Positions 1 through 13,130 of a stretch of DNA of 64,000 bases are shown here, piece after piece (positions within the stretch are counted from its first letter, which is position 1; each line of letters begins with the position of its first letter). A program made the position numbers and the translations under genes. A model generated the notes under the pieces. That model did not search any database and was not told the DNA's origin. It worked only from the letters and a program-made list of their open reading frames with translations. Source of the stretch: Sipunculus nudus (Eukaryota > Annelida > Sipuncula > Golfingiida > Sipunculidae); assembly GCA_026874595.1 (NCBI GenBank), contig CM049306.1, forward strand, positions 23,049,019-23,113,018, written 5' to 3'.

Positions 1-57
1 CTCTTAAAAGCAGTCATTACACATGTTGCTAAAATATGCAAGATAGTAACAAGTCCT

Positions 58-1890
58 ACAGGCCTAATGCGAACCTGTGCAAAGTTTGGGAGTATGAATG
101 GAGGTTTATTTTTTAAATTTAATATTGATCCTCTTCAGTCATGCATATCTACCTAAGTCATTATGATTTCAGCAAAATAAATGTTTGGTACCTGCAAGTT
201 TCAGACTAGGACATTTTAAAACTAGAATATGGGTAGTCGACAAGTGACTATGTGTAGGTGTGTTGCATATTAGCATGGATGTCTGCAGCGTTAATGTGAA
301 TGTAGGTGGCGCCACCTGTCATAAAATCAAGAAAGCTGTCCAGGATGTATAAACCTGCAAAATTTCAGGTGGATAAGTCAAACCACTGCCGAGATATGAG
401 TGATTTTATCCCAAGGCAGATGAACAGATGGACACTGTGCATAAGTGGTTGCAGGTGGCGCCACCAGTTTTGCCTATGATGAAGAGCTATGTGAGATCTA
501 TACACATGCAAAATTTTGGCCCAATCGGTCAAACGGTTTCAGAGATATGAGCTTGGATGTCTGCTGAGTAAACGTGACTGTCGGTGGCGCCACCTGTCAT
601 AAAATCAAGAAAGCTGTCCAGGATGTATAAACCTGCAAAATTTCAGGTGGATAAGTCAAACCACTGCCAAGATATGAGTGATTTTATCCCAAGGCAGATG
701 AACAGATGGACGCTGTGCAAAAATGGTTGCAGGTGGCGCCACCATTTTTTGTGTATGTTTTAAAGCTATCAAAGGGCTACATTTGTGCAAAATTTTTAGC
801 CTGATCTGTCAAACGGTTCCCAAGATATGTGGGTTTATGTGTGGAAACAGACGCACAAATGGACAATGGGCAGCGAGGAAAGGTCAGAGATCAACCAAAA
901 ATGAGGGTGCAGCAGTTCACATGTGACCTGATGATAAACCCAATTCACTTAAAATGCAAACCAAGTTTTTTCAAACAGTTGAAAGATATAGTTCCAATAA
1001 TCTGGGAATTCTGCATCTAGACATCGTGTCTAGACGTCTAGACGCTGTGTCCAGAAGTCTAGACACACTGTCTAGACACTCCCCAGAGCCAGGTCAGTTG
1101 CCATGGTGATGTCTGGACCCCACCTGTTTGTACTGAGTGACCTCTTGACTTGGCTGCTGAAACTCAGCATGTTGTCAAATCTGTATTCAATCACGAAAAG
1201 CCTTTTTCAATTGGCTACAATGCTTTTTTAAAGCTGTATTCACCGAATCTATTCTTATAAAACTGGCAGAACCCTACCATAGAATAATTCTTGTAAAGTT
1301 TAAACTAATCAGCTTAACAGTTTCATCATAAATTAGTGTATAAGCAAGAAGAGTTTAAAATTACATTTTCGCTTGTAAAAAACACATCAATATAGGTGGC
1401 ACCACCAATACCTCAATTTCAGATATGACATATGTGACAAACATTGGTATGAAATTTGGTGATTTTGGCTCTAGCCTTTTCTGAGATTTTAATTTTAGTG
1501 TGCTTTTTTGGACAGATGACTAAGTTTAACCTCCTGTAACTCGGCCAAAAAACTCCGAACTGGAACCATTCGAAAAAACTTGAGAATGATTGTTCCAGGG
1601 ATCATTTCTGTGTAATATTGGACAATTTGGCAGTACAGTTTCAGAGAAGAAGATTTTTTAAGCTTTTTTAGCTTTATCCCTATAAAATCTAAGAAAATGC
1701 AGTTAGGAAAAAAATTAACAAAATCTGATAGAGTTTTTCAGATGACTGTTTTAATTTGCAAAAAATTTGGTGATGCTAGCTTCTGCTGTTTTTGAGATAG
1801 CTATGGTTAACTTACAGATAACTCACGACGAATGACGGATGACACTGCACCATCGCATAAGCTTACAGGTTCGCTAAAAAATGGCAAATT
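58..1890 (+). repeat. Foldback/palindrome-array repeat, copy A
   Basis: This dispersed repeat of about 1.8 kb is shared with 13131-15260 (copy B); homology starts at AGGCCTA and ends near CACAGGTTCGCT or its variant. It contains four copies of the 12-bp palindrome GGTGGCGCCACC, near 306, 454, 582 and 734, spaced alternately about 148 and 130 bp. A cluster of TCTAGAC palindromes follows at 1015-1075, then about 800 bp of unique-looking tail with a degenerate GGTGGCACCACC at 1395. No coding frame is convincing. Compared with copy B it lacks one 278-bp palindrome dimer and a stretch of about 63 bp near the start. It is probably a non-autonomous mobile element or a satellite-bearing element; the superfamily is not established. 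Confidence 0.7.
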
Positions 1891-2066
1891 TTCATGTGAA
1901 TGACTCTAGCATCGTCTCTGTGTCTGTACCACCAAATAGATCGAGTTTAATCTTAGTCTGTGTAACCTGTAAAAAAATGTTGCACATAATGCATTTTGTT
2001 ATAATTCATGATGAAGTCATTCATAAAATTCACATTGTAGTGTTATGGTACTATACTATCACTAAG

Positions 2067-3226
2067 AACTAGACATTTCTTGGCACCGCTGGTGCCATAG
2101 TATCGCCAGACAAATGAGGTTTTGTGGTATTTTGTTGATATAATGTGATGTATTTGTATTTTAGCAATGAATGTGAGAAACATTTGTACAAAATATAGGA
2201 ATATTTAAAGTGAAGGCAATTGTTATGTAAAAGGTTATGTATCAATAGAAGTATATATTTAATGATGTATTGAGTTGTATATGTATGTTTGGAGTAACTT
2301 GTTTGAGAAATAAACTGCATTCCAAAATATCCAACATTTGAAAAAAAAAATTAAATTAAAAAAAAATTTAAATTAAATTAAATTTTAAAATTAAATTTAA
2401 AATTAAATATACCTCATTCCATAAACCATATCTATATAAATGCATAACATGAAAGAAATCTGTCCATTACTGTTTGACTTATAATGCTCACAGTATATAC
2501 TGTCAAGTGGCAATGATGGGGTATTCAAAGGCGCAAAAAACAAGAAAAGGACAACAGGTGGTGCCACCTATCTTCTGCAAAAGACAAAACTATCCAAGAT
2601 CTTCCGTCAACTTGATTTTTGGACCAATCCATGCATCCCTTTTTAAGATATTCATGATTTTATGTGATTTTCACCATATATGGTAATATTCAAGGTCAAA
2701 GCCACTCTCAAAGGAAAGGTCATGACCCCAATTTTAATATACATCATCCCATAACCCATACCTATGTACATGCATAATATTAAAGAAATCTGTCAATCAG
2801 TTTTTGACTTGTGATGCTAAAAGTACTGTCAAGTGGCATTGATGGGGGTATTAAACGGCACAAAAACAAGAAAAGGATACTAGGTGGCACCACCAGTTTC
2901 CGGTACATGACATCACTATCCAAGATCTTTGTCCAACTTGATTTTTGGATAAATCCATGAAAGATTTCTTGAGATATTTAAGAATTTGTGTGATTTTCCC
3001 CATAAATCGATCTGTTCAAGGTCAAGGTCACTCTCCTAGTTGAGGTCATGACCCCATTTTAAATAGACTTCGTCCTCTCACCTATATCTATAAATGTGTC
3101 AAGTTTGAAAAAGATCCTTGAAATATTTTTTGAGTTATTGTGTCCAAAAGAAATCTCTGCTGCGGCGGCGGCCGCGCAACTGTGCCTAAACCATAGTATC
3201 TCCAGACTATGTCTGGCGATACAATT
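2067..3226 (+). mobile_element. Hairpin-ended non-autonomous element (Helitron/HINE-like), copy 1
   Basis: The element starts AACTAGACATTTCTTGG and then carries a perfect 6-bp stem-loop (GGCACC-GCT-GGTGCC, 2082-2096). The subterminal 13-mer GTATCGCCAGACA (2100-2112) recurs exactly inverted in the 3' hairpin at 3196-3222, whose 12-nt arms pair with one mismatch around a 3-nt loop. The body holds palindromes of the GGTGGYRCCACC type at about 2560 and 2880, AGGTCA-like motifs at about 2690, 2720, 3017 and 3040, an A/T block at 2340-2406, and a GCGGCGGCGG triplet just before the hairpin. The same ends, in reverse orientation, occur at 20966-22433. Terminal hairpin plus subterminal inverted repeat without true TIRs suggests a Helitron2/HINE-like element; this assignment is inference. 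Confidence 0.6.
2340..2406. repeat. Low-complexity A/T block (AATTTAAA-type)
   Basis: Homopolymeric A runs and repeated TTAAATT units, entirely A and T for over 60 bases, inside the hairpin-ended element. Confidence 0.8.
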
Positions 3227-4130
3227 TGTTGTAGAAACTTGTTGTAAAATCATGATACACGATTGAAAGAAGGAAGACCGATTGTTGATTATTAATCAAT
3301 TATTTTACATGAAATAAGAAATCTTCTAAGACTTTATAAATCATGTTAATCACGGTAATCATCGTCATCGTGAGCCCTCTTCTGGTTCATATGGCAGCAC
3401 CATTATGGTAGCAGAACATGTTATGGTCATTTTGAAAGGTCCAGGTGTAGGCAAGGTAGTTCACACGTTTGACTTCTTTGTATATGCATACATGCTTCTT
3501 TGTGACTGAATGTAAGAAGATCTAACCAATTTAATAGATTATGCAAGAAGAATGTCAATCACTGATGTAACTGAATACTTTAAAATATCGCCAAACATCT
3601 GTCTGTGGTTTCTGGGGCAAAAATGGTAAACTCATATTTAAACATTAAATATCAGGAAAATAGGTGAACCAGGTAAGTGGAACAGTGTATAATTAAATGT
3701 AAGCTCACACCTTTGATTAGTCAGCAATGATCAGACTACACAAATCTGACCATTCTGATAAGACTACCTGTCTTTCCTGTTGACAGTGCATTATTCGTCA
3801 GATATTTATGGAAGCCCAACAGCATTTTTTCTAATCTGTATCAGATATTTGTTTTAATAATCTGTTTAAATATTATTATCAAACTTCTGTCAATTGTTCA
3901 CAAATTTATCATCTTGGAATTTAGATTATCACAGATCAGCTAACGATCCCAGAAAACTTGAATGGCTCCAGCTGGCATTCATGGGATAATTGTACCAGAA
4001 TCTAGGTGCAGCTTTAAAGGAGATTTCTACAGCTTCTTTTTCTCAGGACATCACAGACAGGGAGGGTATGGGTTTGGATGCAACTTTTAATAGGCATGTG
4101 GCTTAAGATAGAGAATTTACAGTAATTTAC
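3227..4130. other. Intergenic or intronic stretch, no gene seen
   Basis: This is AT-rich sequence downstream (minus sense) of the last sideroflexin exon found. I searched the minus strand for the next exon expected after ...LPLTRQR and found no convincing match, so this is probably intron, with the remaining exons beyond the window's left edge. Confidence 0.5.
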
Positions 4131-7100
4131 CTTTGTCTAGTCAGTGGCAGATTGACCATGTTAGCTGCTGCTACTGCTACAAATGGCACATATCTCTGTA
4201 GCAATGATGAGGCTCTCTGTACATACAAAATATACATGAATAAGTTTGAGATGATCCAGGATAAAGAGTTAAGAAGGTTTCACCATAATTGTCCAATAAA
4301 GATGGATAAATACTGTTTAATCAAACAACAAGGTTACAGAAAATGCTCTAGCACTATAACACAAATTCTCCAAATATCTTACTCAAAGCTGGTAATCATT
4401 CAGTAATCTATCATTTCTCAGTAGTTGGTATCACTGATTTATACTCTTATTCTGGTTGTCTTATTATTAGAATCTATAACTCAATGCCACCTTTTTAAAA
4501 ATTGTTTTTTCAAAATTTTGACCGTTTATCCAAAATCCAAACAAAGAAAAAATATTCAACAATGAGATGAATATGGATTTACCAGGACCCATCAGCTTAT
4601 AATTTCAAATGATTCTACATGATAAATTGATGGAAAACCTAACAAAAGCACCACTGCCAATGTTTGTTTACTAGCTATATTTATTTATGTCTGTCAATCT
4701 CTGGTAAAGTCTGATACTTGATAGGAGGTTGGTAATCATGATGAATTGTGGGGAATTGTTTATCCGAATGACTATTATCCAAACAAAACCCAATCCCTGA
4801 CCTTTTCAGATAAAAAGACTCTCTACTGCATCAATTTAATAGACACTCTTGCCATAAAAATACTGATATTTCAAATGAATCATATGACACTATTAATTAA
4901 CATAAAATATCTGCCAATACTCAGCAAAAATGTTTACATAACCAATCCTAAACCTGTGCTGATAATTAATATCAACACATCTACTGAATGCTAGCTTTCA
5001 GTGTTAGTCATGAGAAATCTCATTTTGCACCTTGAGAATATTAACATTTCCTACCTTTGCTAAAAATTTCTTCAGCCCAACTGAGGCTACAACTGCACTT
5101 GTTGTTGCACTGACATATGCTACTGCCATCTGTGTTGTAGTTATGGAAGATGCTGCATTTCTGTTTGTATAATTCACTAAAGCATTAAAGGACTGGTTCA
5201 CCCACTGCCAAAATATCACAGCTGTGTTGGTTCTGGAAAAAAAATGTAACTCATAGGCAAAGATGCTCAACTAAGTGGCCTAAAATAAATGAGGGGGTGA
5301 AAATTTCAAACCCAAGTTTTTGTCAGTTTAGGGAAAAAATAGAAGATACCACTGCAATGCTGGGATAACTAAGAAATCAATCAATGAAAATGAGTTTACT
5401 GGCAATTGAACAGGGGAAAAACAGGTAAAAACTTGAATGTAATCTACCTTTAAGGTAAAATTGCTCTGCATAAGTAACAGTTAAAGTGGTTTGATCCTAA
5501 AATTTAAACTACTGTTAATAACATATCCATAGTCTGTTCTTATTACCAAGTCAGTCAAACTAACCATGAAATACTAGTAGTTTATTATCTGACCTTAGTT
5601 AAGTTAAACAAGGACAGGGTGCATTTCCTTGCATGAAATACTATCAAATAAGGCATAATCAGCCTTCAATTTTTACAAATTTTGAAATTAACTAGGAAAC
5701 TGAATATTTTTATGTGCATGTTACTAAGCAAATATGAAAGAAAGCAAAGTAAATTGCAGAATGCTGTTGAAAATGTCATCGAATGGCACAAAAACATTAT
5801 TTAAACTGTATTTTACATGGATTGTACAAACATTTATGATAACTAAAGCAAGGCATTCAATGTGGCTCAGATGGTGGTCCAAAACAGAGATGAAATGCAA
5901 GAAAAACTTGAGGGCTCGTAGACAACCACAGACTCTGAGAAATGCTGGGAATCAACAAGCAGAGAGTCCCCAGCAGTGAGAGCCGAGTGTGTTACTCCTG
6001 GTACTTGTTTTTCATTGGTCAATACAATTTCTAGTAATGTTATATTGGAATATAAATGTATAAACGTCTAACCTGTAAAACTGCAGCATTACAGCTGTTA
6101 TAGCCATGCCCCCGGGAACTTGAAATGACATACGACCAAACACGTTCTGTAGCTCCCCGGAGTCTGGATGGAAGGCCGACTGGTACAGCTTCATGGCGTA
6201 CTTCACCTGTTCATCTTTTGTCCCTGGAGGCTCCTGACCAAGTCTAAACACAAAAAAGGTTATACATTAAAAAGGATGGTGGTGGTAGTCAAGCATTGTA
6301 AGGTAACTGTGTGTGGGCACACCTAAGAAATGCATATTCTTGGTCTTTAACCATAGGGAAGGAGTCAAAGTGTGTCCTTAGTGGAGTCATTTTCCATATT
6401 ATCTCATGAATCCTTAGGAACTTGAGATTATTTCACAATGGGTCTATCACTGCATCAACTATGCCAGTATATTTCAGCCCATGTCAAATTGGACCATGGA
6501 AAACCGATCACAGATGAAGTAGGTACAAAGGAAAAGTCGCCTAGACCTGTCCCAAGGCTAGAATGGGTAATATACAATATAAACACTTCAGAGGGTACCA
6601 TAAATGATCAAATTTCATAGTCAAGATTTCTTTTAGAGATTTTCAGGGACAAATGTTGATATTCAAACAGTTTTAGGCACAGTTTAATATGAGCTTAGCT
6701 GCTCAATGTATATGAAATATATTGGTACCTGTGAACAGATGCTTGGACAAGAGCAGTGGAACAGAGCATAACATAATTCATACATGTCTAAAAGCCAACT
6801 GTACAGAAACAATATCATATTATGATTAGGCTGTAACAATATCTTGGTACATCATGATGTTAAGGCAAATATCATACATGTATCATTAGACTCTGTGTAT
6901 CAACATGATGATATTTCATCATATACCAGTAATTTTAGTGATGACCGACATTTAACATCCATTCCTAAGGACCATATAAGCCATGTAAGGGAGTGTCATC
7001 GGCAGAATCCTACTACAATCTGAAAATTGGGCATGGTGAAAAAAGTGTTATTATGGTTTAAACTTTGCCCTCACATTAGGGCTGCCATAGCATACATACT

Positions 7101-7714
7101 AAGACCCAGATGTTTCAGGTCCCATGTTGAAATCATAGGTATACCACTGGTTAATATTCAAAAACATCTTGTTCACTTCTTTAAATAAATAATTTTTAAA
7201 TCCTATAAAAGAAGTTTGTTTATCTTTCAATGGACAAAGATGATTACTGGCTTGGATTCTAAAATATAACATACCACATACTTTATTTTTAGCATGTCAT
7301 GTATCATATGTAGGAAAAATCTAAGTTACCTAGATCATATATTTGAGACCAAGAAACGTGGATGTAATTGTGAGGTTGGTCGCAAGGCAGGATTCCACTG
7401 TATTGTGAATCGTATAATTTCAAAAGACAATGGATGATTACAAGTTTAATTAAAATGATAGTTTATGAGCAAAAGAAACTGATATGACTGTATATTTCAT
7501 AGGCAAAATTAATTCATAAATATGTGACCTGCAATTACCTGTATTGTTGAACCAGTTCTTTGGCTGCCATGAACTCCTCCTTGGAGTGTCTGACTGTGCG
7601 CCAGTCTGTCATCCATAAGAAATGTCGTAGTCTCCCAATAAAAGTGCTCTGGTCATACAGCGGCCTGTCAATGTTCAGCCTGGCCAGCTTACTGTCTGCT
7701 GTTGTGTCTGTCAT
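4131..7714 (-). CDS. SFXN2: Sideroflexin-2-like mitochondrial transporter (four 5' coding exons; 3' part missing)
   Basis: Coding exons on the minus strand are 7714-7539, 6243-6073, 5232-5055 and 4216-4131. All junctions are GT-AG and phases close (AG|A arginine at two joints, phase 0 at the third, AG| open at the end). The protein begins [18 protein letters not shown] and shows family blocks: [21 protein letters not shown] (usually HPDTG), [47 protein letters not shown]. The exact block [20 protein letters not shown] and GRMSFQ.PGGM favour SFXN2 over SFXN1/3. Sideroflexins are multipass inner-membrane carriers; SFXN1/3 import serine and SFXN2 is linked to iron/haem homeostasis. The methionine at 7714 is chosen because a likely acceptor (TTTGACTAG) lies at about 7737 and the human protein starts at the equivalent place; an upstream ATG at 7756 is preceded directly by a stop. 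About 165 residues are present of roughly 320 expected. Confidence 0.9.
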
Positions 7715-8436
7715 GCTGCTGCTGTTTTCCTTGCTGCTAGTCAAAGCAACATTCAACTTTATACAACTAAGAAGTTAAAAGGAAAAGAAGTTACCAGATC
7801 TGTAAATGTTTTAACTGTATATTTGTAATGGAAAGTTAAGAGGAAAACAGGATTCTTTATCACTTCTTTGCCATATTTGATGATGAACAGTTAGCCCCGT
7901 TAATTTAACAATTATTGAGATATTCTTAAAGTTGATCAGAATAGCTGCATTTTTCGTACTTTTGATAATACACATGTATTAGTTTACAGCTTTCTCACTG
8001 TCTGTCAAAAATCATTGAATTTACAAGCAAAAGATATGCATTAATTAATTACAGATTCCTGTAAAATACAAGTTTGAATTCCTTTTGCATGCAGTATCTC
8101 AATAAACATTCAAGCAATTGCCCTTTTTTAATTTGGTCCCTGTGAATTGATGTGTATTATGGAATTTCAGACCCATCAGAAACCTTATATGGCCTTCAGG
8201 TTGCCAGCATGAAATTCCTTATGTGGCTGTGCCTTAAGGAATTTTAATTTCTAGTTTGCCTTTAAAATAAGTAAAATAAAACAATGTTGCAACTAGGTCG
8301 ATCATAACTTTTGGTACCATGTCTTGTGAAAGAGCAGTGTCAGAATTTCATTAGATAGTTGATTTTACAACTAATAAAAAAAGTGACACAACAGTAGATG
8401 TTTGCAATTGTCGAGTGATCACTGGATGGGCCTCCT

Positions 8437-8453
8437 CCCCCCCCCCCCCCCCC
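8437..8453. repeat. Poly-C run
   Basis: Seventeen consecutive C bases. Confidence 0.9.
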
Positions 8454-8728
8454 AAACACCTGAAACTTAATGACAATTGAGAATCAGCTACAAAAGGTTC
8501 AATCTTAGGAATTATGTCAAGTTCAGATATTAATATCAGGTAAAAATCTGTCTCCTATGACTAATATTGTGCTCAAAGGTCAGTTTTTGAAAGTCAGCCA
8601 TACTTGGAATAAATGGTTTTGGACTCCTGGGGGCATAAAAAAATCAACCCACAAAAAATTCATTAAACTGAAACAGCCTTTCCTCGATAAAGAAGGGGGA
8701 GCTAGATTTAAAGGTTGTGATTTCAGAG

Positions 8729-8835
8729 GTGTATGTTTGTTACCTTTCCTAAGGAGGTTATGATTTAACCTGTGTATGTTTGTTACCTTACCTGTGGAGG
8801 TTATGTTCTCACCTGTGTATGTTTGTAACTTTTGC
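8729..8835 (+). repeat. Short tandem repeat, 43-bp unit, about 2.5 copies
   Basis: Units start with GTGTATGTTTGTWAC at about 8729, 8772 and 8815; the first two also share GGAGGTTATG and an ACCT ending. Confidence 0.75.
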
Positions 8836-9849
8836 CATGTATTTTTAACTGTCTGTTAGAAGGACTAACAGAACTATTAATTCAACCAAATTCAATGAAG
8901 TTTTGTATTGGAGTGAGACATGGGCCACAGATGGCCCAGTTTTATTTTGGCACGGGTCTGGGTAATGGGCTGCCAATCCAGTAGATCTGTTTGGCCCTGG
9001 TGTAGGTGGTACGCATTCTATTTAGTCAAACGTAATCTTCAACTAAAGTCATTAAAATGTTCACAGTCACGGAGCAGTTTTCCAAAAAAAGTTACCATAT
9101 AAGATGTACTAGTATTTCTGCAGATTCTGCCTCAGACATACATCTGCAGATAACATGATCATCCTACAGGTCCCTCTTGCGAGAAACATGCATTCTGGGA
9201 AAATATCATATGTGGTTAAAATAACCTGAAAATAAGTTGCACCCAGACATTTAGTTTTAAATGCTCCAGCAAGGACTATGGTGTAAATGGACTGATATCA
9301 TGGGATATTAGTCAATTTATAATTGTAAATAAGTAAATAACAAATAATTTCTTACAGAATGTTTTGGGCAAGTATAAATTAAATTAATGTTTATAATTTG
9401 TTTCTTTTTACTGCATATGCCTTCTTTATTTAACTTCTCCCTTAATTCAATAAATTGTACCCCAAACAAAACTCAACTAAAAATCCCTGTGTTGTATCAA
9501 ACAAGGTCCTATTCTGCCAGTTCACCCACCTACCTGATCTGTTGAGAAGGAAAGCACCTAATGAACTAAACTCAGTGGACATCTGTTTTATGAAAAGTAT
9601 GGGCAAGGCTCATGACCAGGGCAAAGGTCAGACTTTGCATAATAATACCATGTATATGGATGTAGTACCACATGATCTCAGTACTCACACAGCTGCTGGG
9701 GTTAATAATGCTAAGGTGTGTATAAACATTAGGAGATCTGAATACAGATTGGTCATGTGATTATCAACAGCTGCAAGTGGTTAGACAGTTATGGGTTAAT
9801 ATACTGATGGTCATGTACCGGCAAAAATTTAAGTTACAAGTTATCTCTT

Positions 9850-10030
9850 TTTGTTTCTCTCTCCTCTTTGTGCTATCTCTATTTTTGTATTTCCCCTTTT
9901 CTATTTTTTTTCACTCATTCTCTCTCTATCTTTCTCTCTCTCTCCTTCTTTCCCTTTCTTTTTTCCTCTTGCTCTTTTCACACTTTAGTCTTTTTCTTTT
10001 CTCCCTCTTCTTTTCTCTCTCTCACACAGT
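9850..10030. repeat. Polypyrimidine (CT-rich) tract
   Basis: About 180 bases almost wholly C and T on the plus strand, followed by CACACA repeats. It creates artificial serine/phenylalanine/leucine-rich open frames that are not genes. Confidence 0.85.
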
Positions 10031-12264
10031 CTCTTGCACAAACACATACACACACACTGACATAAATTAATCTATAAAATTCTACCTCTATAATTTCAAG
10101 ATGCTGATGTGAGGACTCATGCATCTTGGCCAGGTGTTACCTTACTGATCAGTCACAAAAACAAGGTCACTTTTAAGTTATTTACATGTACTTTATTATT
10201 AATTTACTGTAATTATTATCTCATGTAACATTTATGGTTTCATTATAAATACACATAACTTTATAATTTTACTTTATATTAAATCAAGATTTTATTTACT
10301 AATAAATCTTTGTTCATGTTCTCCTGGGTCAGAGTCTGCACAATCAAAGAGGTTATATAAATGGTATATATATTCCTTCAGTAGGAGCTCCAGTATAATA
10401 TTAACTCCTTGCCACATTTGACACTCAACATGGTACTATACTTTGCTTAACTATAACATTAATTTGACACCATCATATCATTAAAGTATTTTTCTCCAGG
10501 TATTCTTTCATGGGTAATTACACCCTGAGTATGCAACTATAGTTACCTCAGCATATCACACCACAAACCACCTTTTTTATTATCATTTGCATGATCCACA
10601 AATCCCTGTGTCAACTGTTGTGAGACCTCTCCAACCATTACTCCACATTACAACCTAAGGTTTTCTTGGCTTTTCATTAATAAAAACAGGGCATATATAC
10701 ATAAACTATGTCTAGAATGATCTATTCTGTTCCATTAAAGTATAATAAAACTGATGTTGCATGATGACATGAGACTGTTGTTCTTCACTGAGAGGATTGT
10801 TTGATTTACAGAACTTGCACATGATTTATGAATAATGGACACTGCTTCTCATTGTATGTGAACATTTCTTGACATTAACTTTTAGTACAGCATTTGCCAT
10901 CTCAATTAACCCTCAATCATTTATTTACCCATGATTAACTGACTAAAATCATACAAGTACTATAAAAATATATTATAGAATACATATCTTACAGTACTAA
11001 TAACACATGAATTAATCAATATATATATCCCTTTCTTCTTTATATTTGTTTTAGATTTCAGACATATTTTGACACTCTTTATATTAACATATCAATATCT
11101 TGCTAAGGTTTTGTTGAATCTTTTCCAAATTTAACATTTTCTGCAGACTTGATTTACTTTAGGTCAATGATGATCTTTAAAAAAATTCCATTTTTAAACA
11201 TTTAAAACATGAAAATAATTATGCAATACGTGTGACCTCAGGGAATCTAGCAAATATGCAAAATGGTTAACCTCAGTGAGTCTAGCCATATTAGAGAGTT
11301 CTAGGTATCAATTTTGAGAGTGCTTTAGAAAGACTGTGAACAGTAATGGGATATGAAAGAACAGATACAATTAACAATTGCTCTGACTAAACTTTATATT
11401 CATTATTTATGACTCTGAAAGAATTGACTGATTAAACAAGTATATTCCAACATCTTATTTAAACTGGTACAACAGGGAGAACATGTTTTCAGATTATTCT
11501 TATTCTGTGTTGTACAGAAAACACTGCATTAAGGGTTGTGAGAGTGGACCTATCAAGAATTTTTAAAGAGCAAATAGAGTGCACATTCGATATGTAGCCC
11601 TTTTATTTGCTTCATCAAGATATCAATATCCTATCAGTACTCAACCATGGCTATGTTTTCTTAAATTTATACAGATTCTTTTGTAATACATTGTTAATTA
11701 TATACCATTGATAACTGATCTCTGAAGCAAAGCCAATAATCAATATTAACATTTCCCTGATAGGCAAACTCACGAAGTAGGATCTTACAATTAATCTTCT
11801 TTTACAACACTGCACTGTCATTGCGCTAATGATTAAACGATGGATCATCTTTACAACTGGTCACCACTGATAGGGAATTATTTAGTGATATTTATATGCT
11901 AAATGGGGCTGTCCCCATTCACTGGTGCAGCCATACATCCCTCTAAAAAGTCAAATATCATATGGATATAATCACATGCCCCTCTATTGATATATAAATA
12001 GGATTTCAAAGAATGGTTGTGAAAGGATGCTGACCCCCTACTCACCCACCCCGCTAGGGAGTGATTCTGATAACTGATACTAAAGCCGCATTTGAAAGGG
12101 TCATTAAGCCAACTGACCACATTAGTTAGCATGCAGCCAACTGCAGGGACTGTGACAAATTAATACAACATCATGTGTACCAACACTTATTAGCTATGTG
12201 GTGCACAGATTCAGTATTCAAGAAATTTGCCAGTCAAATGCTAATTTTTCAAGAGTTTACAGAA

Positions 12265-12350
12265 AGATTTCGCAAATTCCAGGACATTCCTAGAAGAAAC
12301 AAAATTCCAGGACTTTCCAGGAATTCCAGGAGAAGTGGGAACCCTGCTTT
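12265..12350 (-). repeat. Possible DNA-transposon terminal fragment (CAGGGTTCCCAC end)
   Basis: Read on the minus strand the segment begins CAGGGTTCCCACTTCTCC and continues with repeats of TTCCTGGAA / GTCCTGGAA. The CAGGG end resembles hAT-type termini. A weaker relative lies near 29455-29505. No partner terminus or target duplication was identified, so this is tentative. Confidence 0.3.
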
Positions 12351-13130
12351 AGTGGTTTCTCTATCAATAAAGAGGAGAAATGACCTGAAATCAGAGAACA
12401 AATATTACTAGCATGTATCCTATCATGAATTGTATCATGAGTGAAGTACTGCCATATGTATTGACCTGTGAGATAAGGTGAGATAATGTGAGATAACATA
12501 TTGTTACAGCTCTATTACTGAAATATACATACATTCATGATTGATTCATTAAAGAGATATTTTCAAAACAGATTTCAATTTTTGTATATTGTGGTCTCAG
12601 GACTGCATCTTACCTGGTATGTTGTCTATGCAATGTAGGGACCTGATTATAGTAACACGTTATACATATGTAACACTCAGCCTTTGTTTATATGATTTTG
12701 TAAAACAGCAGGGCTTGGGTCATTACTGCTGATTATCATACAAGTTACATTAAATAGGTCACCACTGTATACAAGTTATATGTGATGGAGCTGTTAAGAC
12801 ACTCAGCTAGGGCCCAGATATGCCCAGGCTCCTAAGACTGGCTACCTGACAGACATGTCTGGTTGGCTGTCAGGTCTGAAATTCAATAGGGTTCATGCTC
12901 CAATCGGGATATCAAGCCAGATCCCTTCTGCTGGCCTGAATCTGTGATGTCACATCATCTACCAAAGGTCTTATTCACAATGGCATAGCTGGTAACTGTG
13001 AATATTGTGACATCATGCAACCCAATGGTTCATTTAATCCTATAATTGTCTAACCTCATAATAATCTGTTAAGTCACTTTAGTTGTGGATCTCACTAATA
13101 ATACAATAAACTATTAATAAATAAATAACA

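Larger units (their letters stand above)
7757..13130. other. Non-coding stretch between SFXN2 coding exon 1 and repeat copy B
   Basis: No exon with family resemblance was found. It probably includes the 5' intron or upstream region of the sideroflexin gene. Small repeats inside are listed separately: a C-run, a 43-bp triplicate, a pyrimidine tract and a transposon-end-like segment. Short ORFs here show low-complexity or repeat-derived translations. Confidence 0.5.

Noticed and set aside
3541..4080. Candidate fifth sideroflexin exon
   Set aside because: Minus-strand frames near 3770 (QVVLSEW) and 3960-4020 do not align with the expected ELxxGI...QVVVSRI block and lack matching phase.
9777..10070. 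Ser/Phe/Leu-rich open frame that looks like a membrane protein
   Set aside because: It is the translation of a CT-rich simple tract.
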